Below, in pieces: positions 36,701 through 43,700 of a stretch of DNA of 64,000 nt. This DNA is from Branchinecta lynchi (Eukaryota > Arthropoda > Branchiopoda > Anostraca > Branchinectidae): positions 24,853,252 through 24,917,251 of the forward strand of contig JAKZAP010000004.1 of NCBI GenBank assembly GCA_023053575.1, written 5' to 3'. Each line of letters starts with the position of its first letter. The first letter of the stretch is position 1. Made by a program: the position numbers and the translations under genes. Under the pieces are notes generated by a model. That model ran no database searches and had not been told where the DNA came from. It was given only the letters and a program-made list of their open reading frames with translations.

Positions 36701-37996
36701 TCCCATGGCGGTTATCCGCTTTATCAGTGACACGGGAGATGATCCGTGGACTGAGATTGCCCCTGTGCGTCAAAAAAGAAGTCCTTTTCGGATTTCTTGG
36801 GGAATCGATTTGGGAGAATTGTTGATGCAGCTGATTCTTTGAAAAACAGTTGCTCAAGTTAATAGTAATTCCTGCGATGATTTGTGAGTTTGATTGTGGG
36901 GTAACAGAGGGACAACCCGATTCGAGGGGTTACTCCCCCCCCCCCTTCATGCAGAAGAGAACTCTCAGTCTGAGAAGGACAACTCGATTTGAGGGTTTAC
37001 TCTCCGCCCTCCCCCCCCCCCCCTCATGCAGCAAAGAACTCTCAGTCTTACTTTCTTCCATCGCGATTTTTGCATCTGTTCTTAGTCCAGAGATTCTGCT
37101 TTTCCTATTTTCAATTAGGTTCTCCTTATGGCAGAGGGTCTGTTTGGCAAGTCAGGTAATAGTCGCAGGCCGTTTACTTATGCTATAATGCGGCATCTGT
37201 AAATACAATATCTGATACCAAGCAGAAGGTGATGCGTACCCATTATTCCGGTATTCCGAATAATGATAACGTTTGTTTATTCAGCCAAAGGCTATACAGG
37301 ATTGAAAACCTTTAAAGCATACAAATAAACTGTCATACCTGTTACGTAAACTGTTACTTGGACTAAGCGAAACTTTCTGTCCTAGGAATGGGGGGCTTTA
37401 ATTACTTATTTGCAAATTTCCACGATGAACTTGGGGTCCGTAGATTTCAGGATACCGCTAAGCAAGACCAACCCACCCCACAGAAATTTTATCCTCAAAT
37501 GCGAAAGCGCTTCCCGATGAAAAATTCTTTGACCGTGTAGTTGTATGGTAGTTGTACGAAAAAGTTGCATGTATTGATATTTGATGTGTCATAGTATGGT
37601 ATACTGTGATTTAACATGCTTCCGACTGGGTTAATCTTAAGTAGTAGTATCCGATAGCATCCTCTTGCTCTAGTAGCTAGTCGTAGCATGCAGTGACAAC
37701 AGTTACTACTGCATGCTGCTTTTTCGTCCAACTCCATACGACTGATTCTCGAAAAAGTTTCATCGGCTTGGCAATCTAAGATGAATATTTCCTTTCCAGG
37801 GAAGCGAAGCTGTGCCGGGGAAGCGCTGGCAAGATCCAACGTATTTCTATTCTTCACTGCGTTAATGCAGAAGTTTGAGTACAGTATACCACCAGGTCAT
37901 GCTCGACCAACAATCAGACCTAATCCTGGTTTTACGGTAGCTCCCAAACCGTTTTTTGCTGTGATTAAGCCTAGAGATCCCAGGAAACATCCGTGA
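650..37996 (+). CDS. Cytochrome P450, CYP2 clan, seven exons
   Basis: Membrane-bound monooxygenase, expected in the endoplasmic reticulum with NADPH-P450 reductase; substrate unknown. Exons are 650-731, 4389-4640, 5609-6024, 7015-7135, 7591-7771, 35000-35262 and 37800-37996. Intron phases 1,1,0,1,2,1 chain exactly to 1512 nt, or 503 residues, which is normal for the family. Seen in order: N-terminal hydrophobic anchor (about residues 5-19), proline hinge PPGPRG (26-31), helix-C W121xxxR125, I-helix AGAEST (304-309), K-helix E361xxR364, PERH (416-419, usually PERF or PERW), and heme loop FGLGKRSCAG (436-445) with C443 as the heme ligand. The ATG at 650 gives the anchor directly. Oddities: a GC donor on intron 2, a 27-kb intron 5, and Ser in place of the first I-helix Thr. 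Known for the family: CYP2-clan arthropod enzymes act on hormones or xenobiotics, but nothing here tells which. No internal stop or frameshift is seen, so the gene looks intact. Confidence 0.93.
900..1740. repeat. Degenerate tandem array of about 100-bp units, split by a MITE
   Basis: Units share CGCACTTTAAGGGCGCTAGA and CAAAACCCTTGA and a GGGCCCT stretch. Reverse-oriented units of the same array occur inside the family X copies at 2.4-2.86 kb and 56.5-56.7 kb. Confidence 0.6.
1198..1607. mobile_element. MITE, about 410 bp, uninterrupted copy
   Basis: Ends TACGTCCTTCATAAAAT and ATTTTATGATGGGCGTA are inverted repeats, with TA at the borders as for Tc1/mariner-type targets. The same element in reverse orientation lies at 51404-52011, where another MITE has split it. 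Confidence 0.65.
2183..3180 (+). mobile_element. Family X copy A
   Basis: Starts with ATGGCACTTG, a related GTACCATATACCGATCGCAA and a GTCTGTCGGTCGGTCCG stretch. Ends with GTGCCATATGAGCTTCTAGC and CTCTTGTTA. The core is an array of about 100-bp units. No coding potential is seen. Similar ends bound copies C and E. Confidence 0.55.
3470..3895. mobile_element. hAT-like non-autonomous element with 17-bp tandem repeats
   Basis: Left end CAGAGGCGTTACTAGCC; right side GACGCCCCTGGCGTCGT repeated about four times. The middle repeats a short ACCGACTG/GAAAAAxCGACTG motif and carries G and C runs. Related copies are at 4697-4990 and 20147-20345. Confidence 0.5.
4389..4640 (+). CDS. P450 exon 2: hinge to B-C region
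   Basis: Begins after TTTCCAG and completes the PPGPRGLPFVG hinge. It runs through the beta-1 sheet region and ends at AGACGAG. The following intron starts GCAAGT. No GT donor here keeps the frame, and joining at GC gives RRGLMFWDGPGWSEQRRF, the expected family sequence. Confidence 0.9.
4697..4990. mobile_element. hAT-like non-autonomous element with likely 8-bp target duplication
   Basis: Short inverted ends CAGAGGCGTTAC and GTGACGCCCCTG. The 8 bp outside are CAAGTCAG on the left and CAGTTCAG on the right, six of eight identical, fitting the 8-bp duplications of hAT elements. It lies in P450 intron 2. Confidence 0.55.
5000..5597 (+). pseudogene. 5'-truncated LINE 3' end, interrupted by a MITE
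   Basis: Matches the better-preserved copy at 54848-55340: translated pieces such as ILFLRFGLPIL and SEKHRDIL, then a shared AT-rich 3' UTR with TTATGGTCGAC and GGCGCTACGAGTT, ending in a TCTA tail. Stops and frameshifts break the frame. The element ends about 10 bp before the acceptor of P450 exon 3. Confidence 0.7.
5288..5500. mobile_element. 213-bp MITE with perfect 13-bp inverted ends
   Basis: Ends GAGGGGTTACCCA and TGGGTAACCCCTC are exact inverted repeats. The inside is rich in CGGCACC motifs. A relative with GAGGGGTTACTCA ends is at 51644-51822. It interrupts the LINE 3' UTR. Confidence 0.75.
5609..6024 (+). CDS. P450 exon 3: helices C to G
   Basis: The longest P450 exon, 416 nt, phase 1 in and phase 0 out, ending at GTAAGT. 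It carries the helix-C WxxxR (W121, R125) that contacts a heme propionate, then the variable substrate-recognition regions. The acceptor TGCTCTTCTAG lies about 10 bp after the TCTA tail of a LINE fragment. Confidence 0.93.
6025..7014. other. P450 intron 3, no element recognised
   Basis: AT-rich intron of 990 bp. I see no coding exon, tandem repeat or member of the families found elsewhere in the window. Intron 4 (7136-7590) is likewise plain. Confidence 0.6.
7015..7135 (+). CDS. P450 exon 4: G-H region
   Basis: 121 nt, phase 0 in and phase 1 out. It reads KAIDEHRRTMTEEPRDFIDV and onward to an acidic linker, matching the CYP2 stretch before the I helix (typically DFIDxxL). Acceptor TTTTGTTGTAG, donor GTAGGT. 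Confidence 0.9.
7591..7771 (+). CDS. P450 exon 5: I helix and J helix
   Basis: 181 nt after a clean TTATTTCAG acceptor. It contains the oxygen-activation I helix (FGAGAESTS) and the J-helix stretch NPDVQRKVQEEIDQVVG. It ends at AGACCGAG before a GTTGGT donor, phase 2, and opens the 27-kb intron. Confidence 0.93.
8055..8146. repeat. Dispersed repeat, second copy at the edge of the gap
   Basis: The stretch with AAAAATCCGTCTCCGCCCAT and GACTTTAGCTAGTT recurs at 34057-34140, just after the N gap. In the copy here, family Y starts at its end. Confidence 0.6.
8147..10055 (+). mobile_element. Family Y copy 1, left part
   Basis: Starts with a short hairpin, TTGCGAGAGCAA, then a T-rich stretch. It shares its whole layout with 41038-43080 (for example GGCGATACC, GACTTGTAAGTAATAATCGG, CTAGGATTAACTG). 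It breaks off in CGCAACGGG where the YR retrotransposon begins and resumes at 16549. No gene is seen in it. Confidence 0.65.
10513..11054 (-). pseudogene. Tyrosine recombinase segment of the YR retrotransposon
   Basis: Two minus-strand pieces. The first (11054-10824) includes NSELCSVLELSEYTSYARGQ, like the CPVxALxxYL stretch of tyrosine recombinases. The second (10734-10513) opens PHSLRGGATVF, the catalytic HxxR box, followed by GWKTVW. I do not see a clear catalytic Tyr, and stops lie between the pieces, so it is inactive. Confidence 0.65.
11467..11670 (-). pseudogene. RNase H segment of the YR retrotransposon
   Basis: Reads RVVARVDNMVAVNRWCSGKG and later LSLHYINTSENLADAPPRK. The Asp-Asn pair, the KG turn and the final N-x-x-AD match the RNase H of DIRS/Ngaro elements. 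The downstream frame (11446-11198) continues with residues like the conserved tail of that domain. A stop separates the two. Confidence 0.6.
11833..12045 (-). pseudogene. Possible reverse-transcriptase remnant
   Basis: One minus-strand frame at 11941-11924 reads TLDDYL, resembling the YxDD box of reverse transcriptases, and lies just before the RNase H segment as expected. The surrounding frame is short and broken by a MITE upstream. Weak on its own. Confidence 0.3.
12062..12478. mobile_element. MITE family P, complete copy inside the YR retrotransposon
   Basis: Inverted ends AAGCCAGGTTTCACCTTCC and CTGGAAGGTGAAGCCTCGCTT, with TTA(A) on both sides. It shares its inside with the copies at 1-305 and 47226-47850. 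It interrupts the retrotransposon upstream of its RNase H. Confidence 0.7.
12590..12960. repeat. Dispersed repeat, inverted relative to 58.64-58.98 kb
   Basis: Shares long stretches with the reverse strand of 58640-58980, for example TTACCTATAATACTAATGCA, TGTTTCCATAATCACTCCAT and CTTTGCCGTGC-like segments. Nature unknown. Confidence 0.6.
14536..14905. repeat. Minisatellite of 18-bp palindromic units
   Basis: About twenty units of CACCCGACCTCGGGTGTCCG and variants. Each unit is itself nearly palindromic (ACCCGAcctCGGGT), so all six frames stay partly open and produce spurious ORFs. Confidence 0.85.
16170..16397 (-). pseudogene. gag-like N-terminal reading frame of the YR retrotransposon
   Basis: Begins MDRQAALEAALDGVNFEERM just inside A1, the expected place for the first ORF, and is charged and helical. 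A GTATGT donor-like site follows TPK at the end of the clean frame. No zinc knuckle is seen. Assigned by position only. Confidence 0.4.
16549..17505 (+). mobile_element. Family Y copy 1, right part with duplicated segments
   Basis: Resumes the family Y sequence after the retrotransposon (GTAATGTAAAACAATAAGG) and repeats its internal blocks. It stops near CTGCAAAGTCAATTTA without the usual GGCAACGTAGGTCTAGTT end. The next 250 bp (17510-17760) have scattered inverted ACGGCCGT motifs. Confidence 0.55.
17770..19700. other. Intron 5 stretch without recognised features
   Basis: AT-rich sequence with A-rich tracts near 18.84-18.93 kb. I see no gene, clear tandem array or family member. Confidence 0.5.
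20147..20345. mobile_element. Diverged hAT-like element
   Basis: Begins CAGGGGCATCACCAGCCAAA and carries ACTGACTGGCTGG and CTTCGCGCCGACTCG as in the copies at 3.5 and 4.7 kb. The right end is worn. Confidence 0.4.
22050..23220 (-). mobile_element. Family Z copy 1
   Basis: Reverse orientation: GTCCGTCTGTCTGTCCGTCC near the left, repeated GAATCCGGCC and TTCTCGCCGAACAAGTA blocks, ending at ATTTTGGGATCCCATTAAAA. Pieces of family W (TTTCGGCCCTTCT, GAAGGGCCGAAATAT) lie inside at 22.68, 22.85 and 23.04 kb. The U6 pseudogene abuts its end. Confidence 0.5.
23241..23325 (-). pseudogene. U6 snRNA pseudogene
   Basis: Minus strand reads AAATTGGAACAATACAAAGA, AGATTAGCATGG, CTGCGCAAGG and ACACGCAAAATCGTGAAGC, then eight A. 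This is the U6 core and 3' part. The 5' stem-loop is missing, and the catalytic ACAGAGA box reads ACAAAGA. The A tail suggests a retroposed copy rather than a working gene. Confidence 0.85.
24180..26000 (-). mobile_element. Family X copy B, reverse orientation
   Basis: The start module lies at the right: the reverse of ATGGCAATTGCCCTTCAGCC and GCGATCGCAATTTC, ending near 26000. Its core has C-rich blocks (reverse of the G tracts of copy C) and CGGATCCGGTCCGGA-like motifs. No end module is seen, so it is truncated near 24.18 kb. Confidence 0.55.
26884..29066 (+). mobile_element. Family X copy C with a 281-bp satellite core
   Basis: Starts ATGGCACTTGCCCTTCGGCC, a hairpin, then repeated GTCGGTCT. 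Ends GTGCCATATGAGCTCGTAGC and CTCTTGTT. Between them are about seven direct copies of a unit of about 281 bp, marked by GGTGGGAAGACACCTAGC at about 27306, 27588, 27867, 28148, 28688 and 28971, with one shortened unit at 28425. Each unit has two G-tract blocks. Confidence 0.75.
29067..31463 (+). other. Low-repeat island in P450 intron 5 with candidate exons
   Basis: No family member is recognised here. Candidate plus-strand exons: 29782-29955 (after CTTTTTTTCAG, before GTTAGT) reading PFWIKPSVWLMNIQENVALR onward, and 30092-30152, which joins in phase and ends in a stop. A further acceptor TTTTTTCTTTCAG precedes 30846, and a GTGAGT donor follows 31031. No start exon was found and I do not recognise the protein. 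It could be a nested gene or its remains. Confidence 0.3.
31464..33956 (+). mobile_element. Family X copy D, cut by the assembly gap
   Basis: Start module ATGGCAATTGACCTTCGGCC and a GTCCGTCGGTCTGTCGG stretch. The core holds diverged units (AACGGGTGATCGGATC, GAGGGATCGGGATG) and a run of about 22 G near 32450. A family W inverted repeat is inserted at about 31.88-32.37 kb. The end module is not seen before the gap. Confidence 0.55.
33957..34056. other. Assembly gap of 100 N
   Basis: Exactly 100 unknown bases, a conventional filler, so the true length of intron 5 is uncertain. G-rich repeat sequence lies on the left side. Confidence 0.98.
34726..34950. repeat. Foldback element, family W
   Basis: Two arms of about 80 bp are nearly perfect inverted repeats (GGCGATATTTCGGCCCTTCT against AGAAGGGCCGAAATATCG), with ends ATTCGAATAATGCATAAAAC and the reverse. 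The loop is about 60 bp. It ends 49 bp before P450 exon 6. Diverged members are near 19.7, 21.6, 22.7-23.1, 31.9-32.37 and 59.1 kb. Confidence 0.85.
35000..35262 (+). CDS. P450 exon 6: K helix to heme loop
   Basis: 263 nt after CTTGCAG, phase 2 in and phase 1 out. It holds the ExxR of the K helix (EVYR), the beta-1-4 strand, the PERH motif and the first half of the heme loop (PFGLG). Donor GTAAGT. Joining to exon 5 restores SDRPSLPFVEAV, typical of the clan. Confidence 0.93.
35331..35775 (+). repeat. Minisatellite of about 16-bp units in P450 intron 6
   Basis: Variants of GCCCACGGCTCAAAAT repeated about 27 times, starting about 70 bp after exon 6. The plus strand is open in two frames by the repeat structure alone. 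Confidence 0.85.
36400..36655 (-). repeat. Reverse-oriented minisatellite of the same unit
   Basis: Units GTGGGCATTTTGA and variants are the complement of the array at 35331-35775. The two arrays face each other about 650 bp apart in the same intron. Confidence 0.8.
37800..37996 (+). CDS. P450 exon 7: heme cysteine and C terminus
   Basis: Starts after CCTTTCCAG with GKRSCAGEALARSNVF, which includes the heme-ligating cysteine and the L helix. The stop is TGA at 37994-37996. The C-terminal PNPGFTVAPKPF strand is the usual end of CYP2-clan enzymes. I saw no clear AATAAA close downstream. Confidence 0.94.
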
Positions 37997-39989
37997 CTTA
38001 ACCTTTATTGTCCTCGTCGTTATTGATGTTGCCTTTACACACTCATTTGTATTTTTTCCGCATCGTATGTTTTGTAGTAAACGCCAATCAGTTTCTTGCG
38101 GTGAGGTTTAGAAAGGTTGCATTTTTTTTCGAATTCCTTCATTTTGGACTTTAGCGCAGGCTTTCCTGCACTTTTAACCTCGGTTTTAAAAAGGTCGTAT
38201 CTCCCCATTGGTCAGTCTTGCGCGAGACGCAAATTTTGATCGGAAAATGCGAACTCTCATGATAAATCTTTTTGATCAGAGTCTTAGATGGCTCTTAGAT
38301 CGTCGTTTGTACTCTTGGAGATACTACCTTTTGATAACCGGGTATCGCTGTTGAGAAATGTGTTTACAAAGCGCAGTGGATCATGTCGCTACCCTAGTTC
38401 AAAACTAGCGCATGTCCAAAGACCCCCAAAACAATAGTATCGAACAAGTCAAGTTTCCAGGAGAAAACTTTGCATTGAATTTCGGACGTTGAATTTGCTT
38501 ACGTTGTTTGGTTCTGAACAGTTATCAACAGTATAGACCAAAGTTTACCGGTGTTAGTTGAAATTAGATTCAGATTCTTATTTCTCGTTTAATTTGACGC
38601 TAGATAGTGCTGAATGTCGTTTTCAAAGATTTTAGACATACGATAGTCTTGATTTGGCCATTTCTGGACATACACTAGTTATGAACTGGTGTAGCGATGT
38701 TACATTCCAAGTTGCATGTTAAAACTGAAAAGCTAACAAACACGCAAGCGCTCGAACGTGGAATGTGAAAGTGTGAATGTATCAGGGGGCGAAAATATCA
38801 AATTCCGATATCCAATTAATTCAAAGAATAATTTCGTAAACCACATTGGCATGACATATCACAAAAAATCAACGAAGAAACCAACGTTGTCCTCCCGAAA
38901 TATTCGCCTTTTATTTCAGTATATTCGTTCGCCTGTAAAAACCCCATTTTCGTTGGTTTCTTCGTTGATTTTTTGTGACAAATTAATTCAGTCGTCAATG
39001 GCCTGACTGTAACTTCCTCTGCTTGTCCTCTGATTTCCAAAACATTACCAGCCCAAGAGAAGAGCCATAAAAGTGTCAATCCTTGCCGTGAAACCAAACC
39101 CCGTTTTTACCGGCGAGAATAGATTTTAGGTCTAAACTAAGTTGTGTCGTAATTCAAGACAAGCGTAACGTCACACCATTTGATCTAATTTACCTCAGAA
39201 AACGAAAAATTGTTGTTTATCCCTATCGGCGAGTATATACTTAATCTATATATATATATAGCCTAGCGCGTTTACATTCACAACACGGCCTAGGGACAAT
39301 CAAAACTTATGTTGGGTGTTCCGCCACTAAGTACGTCATGACTGTATGGAATTTCAATACAATTAAGGCGACACCTAAACTTTACGCTAATAAAGATGAA
39401 CTTTGAAACTTTCAGCATCGAACCTTTGAAACGTATTCACACTCCTGGTCGACTTTGTGGCGGGGAGACAGGCATAGAACAACAAATAAAATTCGGCCTC
39501 AGACTCTATGTCAGAATGTATCCTCACCAGTTTTAGGGACCTTGGGCCCAGTTGCCCATGCATGAACTAAGGTTAGGGGGGGGGAGTTGGTTGGGACAGG
39601 GGAGGAGATAGCTTCAGTCAACGAAGCAGAAAGTCTGTGTCGTCAACCAATGTCACACTACATGTACCTGCAGAAGTTGACTCCAAGGAGTTTTACGATC
39701 TATGTCCTGGTAGGCCATAGTCGATAGACGTTTCGGATAAGAAACAAAACTTCTTTGACACCGTTGTTTCCCTTTCTATAGCCCACGTTGAAGATATCGC
39801 TGGCGTTTGAGCAAGTGCAATCATCAGCCGTCTCAATAGTTATCTATTTAGGACAAAGCAGTCTACAAAGTACAACACTTAATTTCCTTCCAACTTAAAA
39901 TCGTGAATGTGAATGATATTTTTTCCCCAACGTCGCTGTGCAGTCTATTCCAACCAGTCGTCTGAGTTCAGATCCGTGCGCAGTGCTCT
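37997..39989. other. Intergenic region between the convergent genes
   Basis: About 2 kb between the two stop codons. It holds a perfect inverted repeat (38867-38995), a short TA run near 39249, and a G run near 39580. I saw no further exon or clear poly(A) signal for either gene. Confidence 0.6.
38867..38995. repeat. 27-bp perfect inverted repeat
   Basis: CACAAAAAATCAACGAAGAA continuing to CCAACG, and its exact complement, separated by about 74 bp. It could be a small palindromic MITE; no target duplication is obvious. Confidence 0.8.
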
Positions 39990-40750
39990 TCACGACGTTG
40001 TTTGAGGAGTTTTATCGGAAGGGTGACCTTGTTTTTCGCTACGGCTGGGAACATCCTTGGTGGCGTCATGGCCTTCGGCCGTGGCTCCAGACACTCGCGT
40101 TCCAGCACCTCCCTGTTTCATCTTGATATTTTGCCGAACTTCTGCGCCTGGTTGTTGGGGCAGCCTAGTTCCAGGAGTCTGAGTCGATCCACCTTGAGTG
40201 CTTGACGTCAATGCAGGCACACCAGTTGGTGAAGCCGTGACTCCGCTGTTCCCTCCAGCACCGCACTCGCGACGACCGCCAGGCCCGCGGCCGTGGTGTC
40301 GCCTCATGCGCTTGTGCTCGGAGTCGTGGCTATGGTCGTGCTCTTCTTCGGAACTTAAGCTCTCGGAGCTGCTGTCTTTCATGTCCTGTGGTTCGCTGCG
40401 GCTGGGAACATCCTTGGTGGCGTCATGGCCTTCGGCCGTGGCTCCAGACACACGCGTTCCAAGAAGTCCCTGCTTCATCTTTATATTTTGCCGAACTTCT
40501 GTGCCTGGTTGTTGTGGCAGCCTAGTTCCAGGAGTCTGAGAAGATCCACCTTGAGTGCTTGACGTCAATGCAGGCACACCAGTGGGTGAAGCCGTGACTC
40601 CACTGTTCCCTCCAGCACCGCACTGGTGATGACCGCTAGGCCCGTGGCCATGGTGCCGCCTTAGGCGCTTGTGACCAGAGTCGTGGTCGTGCTCTTCTTC
40701 TTCGGAACTTAAGCTCTCGGAGCTGATGTGTTCGATGTCTTCTGCTTGCC
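39990..40750 (-). CDS. Exon 8: two tandem 119-residue repeats and stop
   Basis: 761 nt after ATCTGTTTTAG; only phase 1 is open. Two repeats of 119 residues are followed by a 14-residue tail and TGA. Each repeat has a Ser/Glu cluster (SSESLSSEEE), a His/Asp stretch, a basic site (KRLRRHHG in the first, KRMRRHHG in the second), a single cysteine in CGAGGNSG, and a Ser/Thr/Pro-rich half. RxRR fits furin-type proprotein convertases, and the S-x-E pattern fits secretory-pathway kinases. Both are inferences. Confidence 0.75.
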
Positions 40751-43700
40751 CTAAAACAGATTATCGTTATTTGTCATAGGGTTTCAAAAAAGAAAGGGCT
40801 ACGGAGCGACGTTTATCTCGTTTATGGTGGAATATGACGTGGTGCCATATCTGACTGCGATGCCATCTGGCCGTGACAATGCTTATTATAAAAAAAAAAA
40901 AAAACAAAAGAAATACACCTCGGCTACCTCAACCCGATTCGTCCGGTTACAGTATCCTGGCGAGTCCTACTGCTTCACTATACGTTCCCAATCGTTGCCT
41001 CTATTCTCAGTTCCGAAACTTTGCACTTCCTTTATAATTGTGTTGCTAGCAACACTTATGTTTTGTCCTCGTTTTTTTTTTTTTCCTAGCACTCCGATTT
41101 CATTTTATTCCTCGTAACTGTGCGGTTTTTAAGGAAAGTGTGGACCTTAGGCCGGATTGATCAATATGACATTACATTTGGGAAAGCTCCATATAACCCT
41201 TGCCTGGGGCAAAAAGGATTGTTTTTGCTTGTCCTCGAGCCAGAGCCTACGGTGTGCGAAGTGAAGTGGAGTTATACATTCCATGTCAGAGAGGAGTATC
41301 TGAAGTTGTGCAGCCAACCTTTCGTTTCATCAAGTCATGTTTCTGCTTTCGAGTGGAAAGCTCCATAAAATCAATAGGTGTTAAATATATGCGGCAGTTA
41401 CCCGGCCCTACAGCCAACATATCTTCTTTGAGTGATAAATAGAAAAATCTACAGAAACAAAAAAGTGTTTTTTTCGCACGGGGCCGAAAGTGCTATCATC
41501 TATTGTTTCTATCCATTTCTGTTCGCGATTTCAGCTGAGTTTATCATTCCTTTTTTTGCACTTGGGTTTGCGGCAGAGAAATGGTATCAGATGTGCCTCT
41601 TAAACTTTTAAAGTTCTCTCATTGCTAAAGAAATTAGAGCTTATCCTTTGTTCCTTTCTAAGTGGTGATTGGCCTACGGCAAAAAAGTCAACTTTTGAAC
41701 TATGACAGGTAGATTTTTTTGTTTGTGACGGCAATCGATAGCCGTTGATAAGCTGACCAAAGTATATGTCATCCATTTCTTGTTAAAAAAAATTCCTTCA
41801 TGAGATACGCCAGTTTGAAATTTTCAAAGGGGTTGACAACTTCAGTAGTAAGGTACACACTGAAACCAAAAATAGGCGATACGAGTTGTGAGACATGTAG
41901 GGGACTTGTAAGCAACAGTCGACTGTTAGCTCATAATCATCTTCGGCGATGAGGGGTTTGCAGCTCTTGCTAGTTGGTGTACCTGTTATTTGTTTCCGGT
42001 GTATTCGATGGTAAGAACAATTTGGTTCCCAATTGTAAGACATGCAAGGGACTTGTAAGTAATAATTGGCTGTTATGCTCCCGTTTTAAAACATCCCGTT
42101 TTAAAAGCGTCAATAAGTTGACAACTTCAGCATTAACGGACAGCGAAGAAGCAAAACCAGTTGGAAAGTTTCAAGGGATTGACAACTTCAGTAGTAAGGT
42201 ACACACTGAAACCAAAAATAAGCGATACCAGTTGTGAGACATGTAGGGGACTTGTATGCAACAGTCAACTGTTAGCTCATAATCATCTTCGGCAATAAGG
42301 GGTTTTCAGCTTTTGCTAGTTGGTGTACCTGTTATTTGTTTCCGGTGTATTCGACGGTAAAAAACAATTTGGTTCCCATGCAAAGGACATGTGAGTAATA
42401 ATCGGCTGTTTGTAACTTTTGCTAGCTGGTGTACCCATTATTTCTATCCGGTGAACTTGATGTCTATCACGGGAGAGGGACTTGTAAGTAAGAATCGTTT
42501 CAGGAGGGGCTAGAACTTTTGCAAATTGGTGCATATTGTACTCGATTTCTATAAATCTGACGGTAAGAAAGTTTGTATCGATGGTCTATCGCTGTAACCT
42601 AGGATTAACTGTTAACGCAACGGGTACGAACGATAATGTAAAACAATGAGGTAGTTCTGTAATAATTAATGGTGTCATCTATGGTATTTTAATCGTGAAA
42701 AATTACGGACAGCTTTATAATACCAACTAGATTTTAGAAGATATTGTTCCAAGTTTTCATCCGTCAATGATGTCTACGATTGAAAAGGATAAAGTTGAAC
42801 TGGCTACAAATTCAATTTAGCCCATTTTTCCGATATTCTTTTGTTGTTGTTTTTACAGCGCTGAAGAATAGCTTTTCATCATGTGATGATTGTTTTTAGA
42901 ACATACCGTTTTAAAAGCTTTGGTAAGTTGACAACTTCAGCATTTAACCGACAGCTAAGAAGCATTTAACCGACAGCTAAGAAACAAAACCAAAGTGTTG
43001 CTCTCGCAACACTTTTGTCGGCGAAGCCGGACAAAGGTTGCCGCAGCACTTCACGTTGCTCAGGCAACGTAGGTCTAGTTTGTATCTACCCTAATGGCAA
43101 TACGCTGATTTTTGTATGTGCCATGTATGGCTCTTTTTTGTTTTTCCTTGTTTCTCGTCGGAACCAAGTGGAGACAGCCGGACAGGTTTCCGGACCGGGA
43201 CAATCTTAGAGGAACCCAGCAGAGTTTTAAAGGAGTCGCATATGTTAAACATTGGAACATAATCTGTGTCGACAGCAACTTGTGCTTTAAGAACTCATCG
43301 CGATGCCTTCTCAGCTTCAGGGCCCTATCCAGTTATTTCGAATGATGGAAAAGCTCTTACCGAGGCTCTTACTTTCATGATCTTCGTTGTCATATGTTTG
43401 ATACAATGCATATTCCATCCTAGCTGGTTTTTCGCTTGTTGGTTGAGAGTCGGCCAGACCATCTAGTAGAGCAGCACTCTTTGGGGCGATGCATCCCTAA
43501 AATGGGCATGTCATAATATGATAATACATCATATGATACTACTCTATAGTAGCTATGACACTGCTACTGTCTTTTTTTTAAATGGACCTTTGTTCGCAGT
43601 TTAAATTATCGAGATCCCAAGCTGAGTGGAGATCCCCCATTGCAGTGGCAATGGGGTAACCATGGTTATGTCCATAAGTCCACCTGGGGACGTTAGTATT

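Noticed and set aside
40002..40539. Plus-strand frames opposite the repeat exon
   Set aside because: Antisense shadows; the minus strand has the splice acceptor, phase fit and sensible composition.
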